From Marsupella aquatica (taxonomy: Eukaryota > Marchantiophyta), in assembly GCA_973895155.1 (NCBI GenBank), contig OZ316897.1, positions 6,138,001 to 6,202,000 of the forward strand: a stretch of DNA of 64,000 bases. The letters are read 5' to 3'. Below the pieces are notes generated by a model, which saw nothing but the letters and a program-made list of their open reading frames with translations, made no database searches and had not been told where the DNA came from. Made by a program: the position numbers and the translations under genes. Shown here in pieces: positions 40,219 through 49,499 of this stretch (positions within the stretch are counted from its first letter, which is position 1; every line of letters starts with the position of its first letter).

Positions 40219-41958
40219 ATGGCTAAAAACACTCAATCAAAGAGTGGCAAACAGGCTCCCCACACCAAGGGAAGAGCCCAAGTTCAAGATGAACAGAAGG
40301 AGGACGGATTGACTTCCCTAGACAAACGTTACAAGCAGGATGAAGAAGACGCAACGGCCAAACCGTCGACCGCTATGGTGAACACGTCAAGTGCAAAACA
40401 CCATCGACTTAAAGGGAAGGAGGTGGCTGATCCTTCAGAGGATGGGTCGGATGACGACAACTCCGACGCAACTGGAAGCGACAACGATGTTGAAGCGGAA
40501 TCGGAGGAAGAGGGTCAAGACCCAGAGGAGAAACTGATCCCAGCCTTGAGAGGATTGAATGCGGAACCAGAGGATGACGTCGAACCAGACGTCATTGTGG
40601 ATAATTTGACCAAGGAAAACCAGGGCAATGCGGGTGATACCTCAACCCCTGGAGGTCATGGTGCTTGCAAGACACGGGGGTGGTCACCAAAATCCACAAG
40701 AGAACCTAAGGACAGGCGGCCCGCAAAGGAAAGACGGTTGGAGGACCGTCCTCATACAACCCGCAAGGGCCCAGCCGCTGACGACGGTCTGGGTCCGTTG
40801 ACTCAAGACCAACGACTCATTTATGAGCAGTTGGAACACAACAAGGGGGCCCAGATTAAGTACTTGCTTAGTCTGGGTAGTCAGAGTGCGACGCATCCCG
40901 AGGGGGGAATGGTAGTTGGATGGAGTATGTTCCAAGTGAACCATCTACCGACTCCTCCAACTTACGACGGGGCCTATGAGCAGAGTGGACAAAAGTTCCT
41001 GAGTTGGCTCTCCACGATGGAGATTCATCTCCAAGCGTGCGTTGAGCATTCCACTTGGGCTACCGCAGCCGCTCCTTACTTGAAGGACTATGCCTTGACT
41101 TGGTACAAGTCATGGAAGAAGTTGAGAGAGGACTCCTCCTTGCTATTAACTTGGGAAAACTTGGTTGAGGGACTCCGTGCTCATGTCACCACTAAGCACT
41201 CGGAGCGGCACGCTCAAAAATGTGTAACGGAGATGAGCTTCAGGGATGATATCCAAAAGTTCATCACTTATTACCAAAACCAGTTGGCGTGTATCCCGGC
41301 GGGATAAGAGACCCTACATACACAGCTTCACAACTTTATCGTGAAGCTCCCGCCGTTGCTCAGGGAAAAGTTACAAGAAAAGCGTCACGAGTTCAAAACT
41401 CTTTCTGACGCCTTTGACAAGGCCACTACGTTGGTGAATAACCGACCGGACTTGCCAAAGGTGGGTGGCAAGGGATCCGAGGGGGAAGTTGGGAAAGCAA
41501 AAGGTCCCGGGAATAAGCATAAGCAACCTGAGGGGGCGGGGGCCGGTGGTTCGGATCCCCAACCCCAGAATGGAGAAACTAAGCGAAACCGGAAGGCCGG
41601 CAATTTCAAGAAAGGAACCTCATCGGCGCATAAAGCTAAGAAGAAAACACTCATGGAGCAGATGCGTGCGGAAGGTTCGTGCTTCACGTGTGGTGCCATG
41701 GGCCATCAAAGTAAGGATTGTTCCACAAAAGGTGGCAAGCCGAGCGGAGATGGAGGGCAGAAGAGCATTAAGGTAAGTATCCCTCTAACCGAACCCTTAG
41801 TAGCTGGCAAGGTCCCTGTAGGGGATGTTCCCGCCGGAGAGAAGGTGTTGTTGCAAGAGAAGATACCTAAGGTTAAGACAATGGATCCTGAAAAACTGAT
41901 TTTTGTGAATGTCACTTCTAACGGTAATCTAGGTGTTGCTTTGGTGGATACAGGTTGA
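40219..41958 (+). pseudogene. Gypsy A gag and start of protease, two stops
   Basis: ATG 40219 begins MAKNTQSKSGKQAP, about 36 bp after the CACTA-1 boundary; upstream in-frame GTG codons are not needed. The N-terminal third is acidic and low in complexity. The capsid-like retrotrans_gag region follows (WSTMEIHLQACV-type, WATAAAPYLKDYALTWYKSW, LREDSSLLLTWENLVEGLRA). TAA 41305-41307 interrupts it in frame, then the same frame continues KLPPLLREKLQEKRHEFK and the zinc knuckle CFTCGAMGHQSKDC (41680-41721). It reaches the protease active site LVDTG (41944-41955) and ends at TGA 41956. Gag would form the cytoplasmic particle. Confidence 0.85.
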
Positions 41959-42305
41959 CCGCTTGCTTCATAAGTGGGCAGGCGGCAGCACGTCTTGGGG
42001 TGGACGTGCAAGAGTTGCTACAACCGTTAGTGTGCAAGTTTGCCAATGACATTAAGGGGATAGTGTCGAGAGTGGTCCATAGACTTCGAGTAGAGGTCAT
42101 AGGCAAGAAACAAAATTTTGTCAGTCAGGAGATGTTCTACGTTCTAGACGGTCTAGCCGTAGACTTCATTTTGTCAGTAGGTTATCTCAGAAAGTACAAT
42201 GTTACCTTGAAACCGGGGGGTGGGTGCTCCAATTTCCCAATAAGGGCGGTGAGCCCATTGTTGTACACAAAGTTACCAAAAATAAATAAAGATTTCTCAA
42301 AGTAA
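41955..42305 (+). pseudogene. Gypsy A aspartic protease, frameshifted after DTG
   Basis: Continues the retropepsin fold in a different frame from the DTG motif: TACFISGQAAARLGVDVQEL, then VDFILSVGYLRKYNVTL, the conserved beta-strand and C-terminal segments. One inserted or deleted base at about 41955 explains the break. A stop at 42303 closes the frame before the RT linker. Confidence 0.75.
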
Positions 42306-43212
42306 GTAAAGTGTCGTGGTTGTCTCCGTGTATATCGGCGAAGCAATGGTGGAAAGACTTCAAGGGTGGACATGAATGTTTCTTCTTTCATCTCCACCCA
42401 ACTAAGGAGGCTGCTTTGCAGCCAAAGGTCAAGTCAGCTAAGGTCAGGCCCGACTACGGTTGAATTCCTGAAATTTTAGAGGAATTCAACGATGTGCTTT
42501 CACAGAAGCTACCAAAAGGTTTACCCCCCGGGAGAGAAGTGGATTGGCTCCTCAGGCTAAAGCTCCTTATCATTTGAACCTGAACAAGCAAATGATGTTG
42601 AAGAACGCCTTGGAAGAGTTGATCGACCAAGGGTTCATTTGCCCTAATAAGAGTCCTTACGGGGCACCCACGCTGTTTGTGTCCAAAAAGGATGGTACTT
42701 TGAGATTGTGTGCAGATTACCGGGCCCTAAATAAGCAGACAATAAAGAACAAGTACCCGTTACCTCATATGGATGACCTCTTCGATTGCCTCTCCGGGGC
42801 TAGGAAGTTTTCAAAGGTGGACTTGCGGTCTGGGTATTACCAAATCCGCATGGCTAAGGGAGACGAGTATAAGACCGTGATGCGCACAAGGTTCGGATCC
42901 TATGAATTTTTGGTTATGCCGTTCGGGTTGTGTAACGCAAAAGCAACGTTCATGACGATGATGAATACCATCTTCCATGACTTGTTGGACCAAGGAGTGG
43001 TTGTCTTTATTGACAACATCCTAATCTACTTGAAAACGTTGGAGGAACATGAGCAGTTGCTCAAAGAAGTGCTCTCTCACCTTTGTAAGGCTCATCTCTT
43101 TGCTAAACCTAGCAAGCGCAAGTTTGCGATGAACGAGATTCAGTTCCTCGGCCATACCTTTACCCCGGAAGGGATTACGCCTAGTCAGGACAAGCTTAAG
43201 GAGATCAAATAA
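42306..43212 (+). pseudogene. Gypsy A reverse transcriptase
   Basis: The linker at 42310-42540 (AKQWWKDFKGGHECFFFHLH, ILEEFNDVLSQKLPKGLPPG) is in broken frames. From 42544 the palm and fingers are open: [77 protein letters not shown]. The catalytic box reads VVFIDNILIY (Asn codon 43015-43017), where the family and gypsy B have two adjacent Asp; GAC to AAC destroys the second. TAA closes the frame at 43210-43212, inside what should be continuous pol. Confidence 0.9.
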
Positions 43213-43947
43213 TGGGAGCGCCCGTCCAATGTAAGGCAAGTTAGAGCCTTCTTAGGATTTACGAGGTTCTATTGGAGATACATGAAAGACTATGCAAGGA
43301 TCATAAGGCCCCTAAACGCGCTAATGTTGAAAAACAAAGTGTTTGTGTGGACACAGGATTGCGAGTTAGCATTCCTAGAACTTAAGTGGCTAATGATAAT
43401 GCGGGCGGTTCTAAAGTTACCTGAGATGGGGAAGCTGTTCGAGATTTGGACAGACACAAGTGATTATGCCATTGGCGCCTGTCTTCATCAAGATGGGCGT
43501 CTTGTGGCCTTTGAGTCATGTAAGTTGGGAAATCATTGGATCACACCTGAAAGGGAAATGTATGTTGTGATCTATGCGTTGAAGAAATGGAAGTTTTACC
43601 TTAAGAACGGTCCCAAAGTGGTAATCCACACAGATAGTTTGTCGGTCGGGTACTTTAGTTCTAAGCCAAGACTGAACCCCAAGGAAATGCGCTGGCAGAT
43701 GTTCTTGGCGGATTTTGATTTTGAAGTCCGCCACGTTCCAGGGAAGACAAATACGGCAGCTGACGCATTATCGCGTAAGGACCAACATCGTGTCAATGGG
43801 ATCACGATGCTCGAATCCGAGTGGCCAAAGCTTCTGGCCGCGGCGTATGGGGATGACAGGTTAGCTAAGGAATGGCAAAGCAATGGGGGTAGCCAGGGCA
43901 AGGTAAAGCATGTGTCATTGGGGTTGGATACGACACATAATGTGTAG
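43213..43947 (+). pseudogene. Gypsy A RNase H
   Basis: Starts WERPSNVRQVRAFLGFTRFY right after the TAA, in the same frame. RNase H features: FVWTQDCELAFLELK, IWTDTSDYAIGACLHQDG, ITPEREMYVVIYALKKW, VVIHTDSLSVGYF, then the tether FEVRHVPGKTNTAADALSRK. It removes the RNA strand during reverse transcription. Closed by TAG after HNV at 43946, before the integrase zinc finger. Only the two flanking stops mark damage. Confidence 0.9.
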
Positions 43948-44794
43948 CTATGACAATACAAGCAGAGGTGTGTGTACATACCAGAGTCTCTAAGGTTAGA
44001 GGTTTTTCAAAAGTACCACAACTCGCCCTGGGGAGGATATGGAGGACAAGCCGCTACGTATCACAGCATGTCACAGGATGTGTATTGGCCGGACATGAAG
44101 CAATCGATTCTTCGCCACGTGCAAAGTTGTTACTCGTGCCAAAAGAACCGAACGGTCTATAGGGCAAAAGGAGGACTTCTGCAACCCTTGGAGTCTATCT
44201 CCATGGACTTCATTGTTGGGTTACTTGAGTCCCACGGCAGTAACTCCATCTTAACAATCGTGGATTGTTTTTCCAAGATGGCGTATTTCTTGCCTACTAC
44301 AAAAATGGTTTTGGCCCGAGAGGTTGCAGGTCTAGTGTTTGACAATGTCTTTCGACAATGGGGATTGTCGTTGCATATCCTGTCCGATCGCGATACCAAG
44401 TTCACAGGCCATTTATGGAAGTAGGGGATCAGCGTATCATCATGAGACAGATGGCCAAACAGAACGGGTGAATGGTATCGTGGAGGACTACTTGCATCAC
44501 TTTGTGACAGCCAATCAAAAGGATTGGGCAAAACACTTAACAATGGCCAAGTTTAGGTATAACTCGACCAAGCATTCGGCGACGGGGTTTGCACCGTTTG
44601 TGTTGGCCACAGGGAGGATGCCAAGGGCGCCCTCCTGGTTTATAAATCCGAAAGCTTGGCGGACGGAAAGCAAGGTTCCTTTTGCGGACAATTTTATTCG
44701 AGAGCGGTGCCTAGTTGTGGAAGCGGCTACCAAGGGTATGACCCTTGCCCAAAGTTGGTACAAGGAGCAAGGGGATAAACATGACGCCAGGTAA
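43948..44794 (+). pseudogene. Gypsy A integrase, zinc finger and catalytic core broken
   Basis: 43972-44424: the zinc-binding region YHNSPWGGYGGQAAT ... CYSCQKN has Tyr where gypsy B and the family have the second His. Catalytic Asp residues lie in MDFIVGL and ILSDRDTKF. The frame then stops at GHLWK; about 30 nt present in gypsy B are missing. 44339-44794 in another frame supplies the catalytic Glu (HHETDGQTERVNG) and KDWAKHLTMAKFRYNSTKHS. The enzyme inserts element DNA into chromatin. At least one deletion and one key-residue change make it inactive. Confidence 0.85.
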
Positions 44795-44826
44795 GCTTTG
44801 AAATTGGGGAGAGCGTCTAGTTATAG

Positions 44827-45237
44827 TTGAGACCTGAGCAATACCATGGGAACATAAGTAGGAAGCTAGCTCCCAAATATGCGAGGCCCTATCGTATCAT
44901 ACGATGGGCCCACAAGGATAATCCGGTTTTGGTGATGTTGGAGACACCCAAGGAAATGGGCGTGGGCAAAAGCTACCATGTTAGCCGGCTCAAGAAGTTT
45001 GTCAAGGACGATGATTGCAATCGGGATCAGGTCTTGTGTCTGGACGCCATGCTGGTGGAAGACGCTGAGGAGTTTGAGGTGGAGGCAATTCTGGACCACC
45101 GTTACAAACGCAAATTGGGGAGGCAAATCTTAGAGTATTTGGTGAAGTGGGCTGGCTACGACCAGGCCGAGAGTACTTGGGAGCCAAAAGAAAATTTGGG
45201 TGATGCAGGCCTCAAAGATCCTTGGAAGCTATCGTAA
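44827..45237 (+). CDS. Gypsy A integrase C-terminus with chromodomain
   Basis: 136 residues: the GPY/F-like segment SRKLAPKYARPYRIIRWAHK and HVSRLKKFV, then a chromodomain at residues 82-125 (EFEVEAILDHRYKRKLG, ILEYLVKWAGYDQAESTWEP) with the aromatic positions F83, W108 and W118. Chromodomains direct chromovirus integration toward heterochromatin by reading methylated H3. This places the element in the chromovirus branch. It is separated from the core by a TAG near 44791. Confidence 0.9.
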   Translation: MRPEQYHGNISRKLAPKYARPYRIIRWAHKDNPVLVMLETPKEMGVGKSYHVSRLKKFVKDDDCNRDQVLCLDAMLVEDAEEFEVEAILDHRYKRKLGRQILEYLVKWAGYDQAESTWEPKENLGDAGLKDPWKLS

Positions 45238-45347
45238 GCGAAGCGGCCTACCGCCGTTGTGAACTGGTACACGCAGCTGTAGCTACCTCTGTGAGTTGTA
45301 TCCTAGTTTCACTCCTCTCGACCTCTTAAGGATAAAGTTGGATTGCG

Positions 45348-45689
45348 TTGGTGCTAGAGGTTGTTGGGTGGCCGATTTGCTTTTTGCGAGTGGAAGTTGA
45401 TGGTGCCCGCCTTACATCTGTGGGCAGGCTGGTCCGAACCAAAGGGGAGTGCCCCAAGGGGAGGACAATGGGTCCAACAAGTTTGGAGTTAGCTTACCCG
45501 TTTGGACTGGCATTTTACTTGGATAAGTGGGATAGGTTGGAATTTCCTAAGTCTGGAATGCGCATACCAACCTGGTTTGCATCAGCCTTATGGGCAAACC
45601 ATTTGTTACCTCATAAAAATTTTAAGGCCCAAAGTGGTCTAGGCGTGTTGGAACGTTTACTGAGGTCACGCGGACGTGACCATTTTTAA
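45348..45689 (+). CDS. Extra frame between pol and 3' LTR of gypsy A
   Basis: 113 residues starting MVLEVVGWPICFLRVEVDG and containing LELAYPFGLAFYLDKWDRLE and RIPTWFASALWANHLLPHK. It stops in the polypurine tract. No domain recognised; one or two hydrophobic stretches are too short to call membrane segments. The equivalent region is deleted in gypsy B, so conservation cannot be tested here. Confidence 0.3.
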   Translation: MVLEVVGWPICFLRVEVDGARLTSVGRLVRTKGECPKGRTMGPTSLELAYPFGLAFYLDKWDRLEFPKSGMRIPTWFASALWANHLLPHKNFKAQSGLGVLERLLRSRGRDHF

Positions 45690-45700
45690 GGGGGGGTGCA
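45688..45700 (+). other. Polypurine tract of gypsy A
   Basis: AAGGGGGGGTGCA immediately precedes the 3' LTR start. It is the expected plus-strand primer for the retroelement. The final TGCA is not present before the 5' LTR, which supports the LTR starting at AGTTGC. Confidence 0.8.
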
Positions 45701-47185
45701 AGTTGCGGAACTCAACTACTTTAACACTTAGCTCCAGTGTTGCTGACTCCGATGCCAAGCTCCCTTATGGTCCAGGCCCGGATAGGCCTGTTGAGGAGGA
45801 CTTAGCATGGGGAGACTTGTGGGCAATGAGACATGGCACTACCGAGGCAAGGAGCCAAGCTTGGGACACACACTAAGGACTTGGACTAGCTAATAGTTGG
45901 TCGGGTCAAGGGGAAATGGGTCGGACTCAAGGTTGGCCGTCCGAACCTCCGGATGAACTTTGAGTTCTGAGGGCTTGAGTGTGAGCTCCTCTTGGGCCCA
46001 AGGCCAATGGAGTTGACGCCATGCGCAACGGACGCTTGGGGCACAAGTTATGACCCGATCCGGGTTGGGCCGGTCGGGGGCCCTGAGCGGCAATGAGACC
46101 TGAGGGCCTAGGCATGAGTACCGGGTCGGCCCAATCACAACGGGCTAAGGCACTCCGCTTGCGGATGCCTAATGAGAAAGTTATGGGCGTTGCCAGTTGG
46201 TGGCGCGCCCATTATGCGCGATAGGATCCGGGTGGGGGGCCAAATGTTTAGGGACCAAAGCTGGTTTGGGGGTGGCAGGTCTCCAAAAGCATATATGAGG
46301 GGAGTGGTGTCTCCCTGGGGGCTAAGGGCGAGCCGAAGTCGTGAGCCGCGGCGGACGCGACACTAAGGGTTTAGGGTTTAGGGTTTAGGGTTAATAGAAA
46401 TGGCGATATCTTCCTAACGGGAAGTCCGTTGGGGGACTTCTTGGGTGCGTTGGAAAGCTCTTGAGGAGGGCTACGCCCTCCTGAGCTCAGCTGGGTCTGG
46501 GGGCACCATGGGTTCTTGTGGTTTGCGGGTGTTAGCTCGCCCGCTTGCCAAATCCTGCCGAACAGCAGCCAAGTCGCATTCAGTCTCCCAAGGGAGCTTG
46601 CATTGGGGAGGCAAGGCCAAGTAGGTGTGGAGACTGAGTTCCAAGGGTGCTTGGCCCCTAGACCATCAGTGGGGAAAACCGGGAGTTGGTTGCTAGAGTC
46701 GGGGCCGTTCTGGTCCCGGCGTGTTGGGACAAGCTACGCTACTTGGGCCATGAGCATGTCCTGGGGTTAGGGCGGTCAGTTGGTGATGGATAGGTACAAG
46801 GGGAAACCCAAGCCGCGCCCAAGGAAGGAAACTGTCCGGGATGGACAATGGGCGTGGGTTCTGGTTCCGGCTTATGGCATCGGGAGGACCTATCACTGAC
46901 CTATTTACCAACGTCTGTGAGCTTGAGTAGGATGCTAGACTTGGCAAGTTCTAGATCCTGAAGGGTTACTTACCAAGGTGCTTGGTTGCTTGTGCAGATA
47001 GGGAGGACCGTTTAGTAGCGATCATGTTAGAGAGCAAGTGCGGCTTTGTATGGGAGGGGTCGTTGGCGGTGCAAGGGGCACTAGTTTACTTGCTCGAGGT
47101 ATTTCGTGGAGACGTTCGGGCACCAGGGGCACTTAGGTGTGAGTGCTGGGATTGGTGAGGGCGTTGGGTGGCGAGGTCCACCACT
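45701..47185 (+). repeat. 3' LTR of gypsy A
   Basis: Partner of 21315-22797, colinear throughout, ending GGTCCACCACT just before CCAAA. In the first 470 bp I see roughly 25 differences, most of them transitions and many at CpG (for example CGGCGTCGC against CAGTGTTGC). The telomere-type tract is retained. Confidence 0.9.
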
Positions 47186-47190
47186 CCAAA

Positions 47191-47328
47191 GTAATGGTGG
47201 GGCCCGGACACGCTGAAGATGGGTTGACCCAATCAGGAGCGAGTAACCTGTCAGAGAATGGAAGGCCTACATTGGCCGCCGAGGAAGGATTGGGGGCGTC
47301 TATTGAGGACCAACCACCAGTGTCGTGA
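47191..47328 (+). CDS. Family X copy 1, C-terminus after gypsy A
   Basis: Continues the frame broken at 21314: codon GTA follows directly after the second CCAAA. It reads VMVGPGHAEDGLTQSG and LAAEEGLGASIEDQPPVS, then TGA 47326-47328. Copy 2 ends similarly with an acidic Gly/Ser-rich tail (GEGVESEDSGLPRSSDN). Frame continuity across 26 kb of inserted DNA is strong evidence for the nesting order. Confidence 0.65.
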   Translation, partial: VMVGPGHAEDGLTQSGASNLSENGRPTLAAEEGLGASIEDQPPVS

Positions 47329-47850
47329 CAGTGTAAGGGCGTTGTCCCTTTTAGAGAGGGCGGACATGGAGGTAGGAGGCGTGAGTGGGCAAAGCGGGCG
47401 CGGACCTCCAAATTAGGATTAGAACCAAGAAGCGGCCCTAACACTTAGTTTAGTGGGATTGCGGATCCATTGGTAAGAGCAACACTTGTGCTCTTGCCCT
47501 GCTGTCATAGGTAGATTCCACTTAGGAGTAGATTTGGCTTACGCAACAAGGAAATAGGTAGGTACGTTGTCGGGGTAAATACCTGGTCAGTGGGGACCCC
47601 AGGGCCTTCTTCTTAAGCAAGTTTTTAATGCACCAGCAAGGCTGGAATCAATTAGTAACAAGAAGCTCTGGGTTAGTTATGCAGTGACCTTTGTGTATAT
47701 TTATGTTTCCTCATGCCTAAGAGTTGAATAGAGTTGGCCTTCCGGCTTAGTTCACAGACCTTGTGCATGAGAAGTACTCCTTGTATGGCAATGGCATGGT
47801 ATACCTTAGTCAGTAGGAGTACCATGCCATTTCTAATTGTGTGTCACATC
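47329..47850 (+). other. 3' untranslated part of Family X copy 1
   Basis: No gene. Words such as GAAGCTCTGGG and GAATAGAGTTGGCCTTCCGG have counterparts in the tail of copy 2 (minus strand, about 48530-48370), suggesting a shared 3' region. A 12-bp perfect stem-loop is near the end. The exact element end is not fixed. Confidence 0.4.
47790..47831. repeat. Perfect 12-bp stem-loop
   Basis: AATGGCATGGTA (47790-47801) pairs exactly with TACCATGCCATT (47820-47831) around an 18-nt loop. Located near the presumed 3' end of Family X copy 1. Confidence 0.85.
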
Positions 47851-47913
47851 AACTTGTGTGAAGATTGCCCACATCAACTAAAGGAGAGAAAGTAAGTTTA
47901 GAAGTAGGGAGAG

Positions 47914-48168
47914 TTGTGTGGTGCGTTTCCCAACACCTCTAACCCCAAGAACCATCCGCAACCGGCTATGAACCACTACTTATGGTCGGCTTATGGTGGT
48001 TTGGCTACTATTCGGCTTGGAAATGCGGTCTACTCTTCGATCCACACTATGCTGGACCAATTCTTTCACTGGGCTTGTGAATTGTGTATAGCTGAGACGC
48101 CTAATTCCTCATTTGACTTGGTCGGGTATGTTTGTATTCCGCCCCCAGAATGTACCCCTACGGCTTAA
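47914..48168 (+). CDS. Unrecognised small frame
   Basis: 84 residues (YGGLATIRLGNAVYSSIHTM, FFHWACELCIAETP, GYVCIPPPECTPTA). No domain recognised. It lies beyond the probable 3' end of Family X copy 1, so it could be pre-insertion flanking sequence, conceivably the remainder of the frame truncated at 17590. That link is speculative. Confidence 0.2.
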   Translation: MCGAFPNTSNPKNHPQPAMNHYLWSAYGGLATIRLGNAVYSSIHTMLDQFFHWACELCIAETPNSSFDLVGYVCIPPPECTPTA

Positions 48169-48817
48169 TCTCTTAAGTCGGATGAAGATTTTTCTCAGAC
48201 CGACTCAACCCACACTTTAACCAACAAAACACTCTCAATCCTCACTTTTCTCTCAGAGTTTGGTTTGGCAGTCTCCAATCAAGACAATGCGATTGTATTA
48301 GCTCACAATATCACTCTATCTGACTCAAATCAATCAAGCAACAAATATCATAACACACAACGCCATGATTGGCAAGAATCTGCAAACTAGGCAACAAGGC
48401 CAACTCAATTCAAACAATTGCATAGAAATCCATGGGAACTTGTGGTTTTACTGATAATCCGCGGTCTAGATTTAGCCAAGAGCTTCCTATGCTAGTAATA
48501 CTGATTTTACACTAGAGTATTGACTAGGAAAAAGCCCCCCGAGCCACGCTCCCCAGGTTTTTATCCTTGCATCGCATCCACGAGAATTGGTGGAAATCTA
48601 ACCCATCAATCACGGCCTTCCACCAAGATAAACCTGCTAATTAACTAACACCAAAAACAACTTGGCTAACCCGGAACCCTGCGGGAACCGAACACCTAAT
48701 ACTACCTAAGCCGACAGGGCGCTACTTGCCCTGTCCCATCCTACAACGGCCGCGCCCTTCTGGCCCAAGCCCTTCTCCTTCCGCCACATCCTCCCTCCAA
48801 CCGACGACTGGCCCTCC

Positions 48818-49330
48818 TTAATTGTCAGATGACCGGGGTAAGCCTGAATCTTCGGACTCTACACCTTCTCCTATAATCGGCTTCGGCTTGATCCCTTTGG
48901 CTTCCTTGACTTTGGGTTCTGGTTTATCGGCCTCGGCATCGGCAGCATCCTCCTGAGAAACGGCTTGGATAGCGTTGGCCTTCACTTCCTCCATCCAAAC
49001 CTGCTCTCCAATACGGTCGGTCTTGATCTTCCATGGCTTCACATTCCGGTAGTCCATGGTGGTGGTACCTGTGTCTAAACCTGTTACCGCAGCTCCAAGT
49101 TCATTGGCATTACTTATCTCAACCACGACTACCTTTGTAGCAATAGTCCCACAAATGTGAGCGGCCATACTTTCAACCTCCTTTGGTGTGGCCTTGAGGG
49201 GTACCCCATAAGTACCTCCTGGCCCTATGAATGTCTTGGTCAGATCCCCAACCAACTGCATTGCCTTACCCCCAGTTACCCTTGACAATATTGATGTCGG
49301 CTTCGACATCTCAGTATTCCCGGCTACCAC
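48818..49330 (-). CDS. Family X copy 2, C-terminal region
   Basis: 170 residues: KPTSILSRVTGGKAMQLVGD, KEVESMAAHICGTIATKVVV, DRIGEQVWMEEVKANAIQ, then an acidic Lys/Pro/Glu tail. ESMAA..C...ATKVVVVE parallels ESMAPASCKVVAVKE in copy 1 (20975-21020), fixing the alignment. No known domain. Met 49330 is likely internal; stops separate it from the coiled coil. Confidence 0.5.
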   Translation of the reverse strand: MVAGNTEMSKPTSILSRVTGGKAMQLVGDLTKTFIGPGGTYGVPLKATPKEVESMAAHICGTIATKVVVVEISNANELGAAVTGLDTGTTTMDYRNVKPWKIKTDRIGEQVWMEEVKANAIQAVSQEDAADAEADKPEPKVKEAKGIKPKPIIGEGVESEDSGLPRSSDN

Positions 49331-49499
49331 GCCACTAGCGAGAGACCGTCCAGTTGGTGATATGTGTCCTTCTTTGGCATACTTCTACAAGTTCTCTGTT
49401 TGATTATCTGCCTGCCTCTACAACCCGATCATCTTGTCTTTGGCCTCCTCCAGCTCCTGGGATAATTAAGTCCTCAACTTCCTCGTTAAGCCGATGCGC

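Larger units (their letters stand above)
21315..47185 (+). mobile_element. Gypsy A: Ty3/gypsy chromovirus, split by CACTA-1
   Basis: A full-length LTR retrotransposon: 5' LTR 21315-22797, tRNA-Met primer site 22800, gag, protease, RT, RNase H, integrase and chromodomain from 40219 to 45237, polypurine tract 45688-45700, 3' LTR 45701-47185. The flanking 5-bp duplication CCAAA (21310-21314, 47186-47190) is exact, and the surrounding Family X frame resumes in phase. CACTA-1 (22907-40179) sits in the leader between primer site and gag. Without it the element is about 8.6 kb. Multiple stops and frameshifts make it non-autonomous. Confidence 0.95.

Noticed and set aside
43950-44162. Alternative frame overlapping the integrase zinc finger
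   Set aside because: It is a shadow of the integrase frame 43972-44424, which has the conserved motifs.
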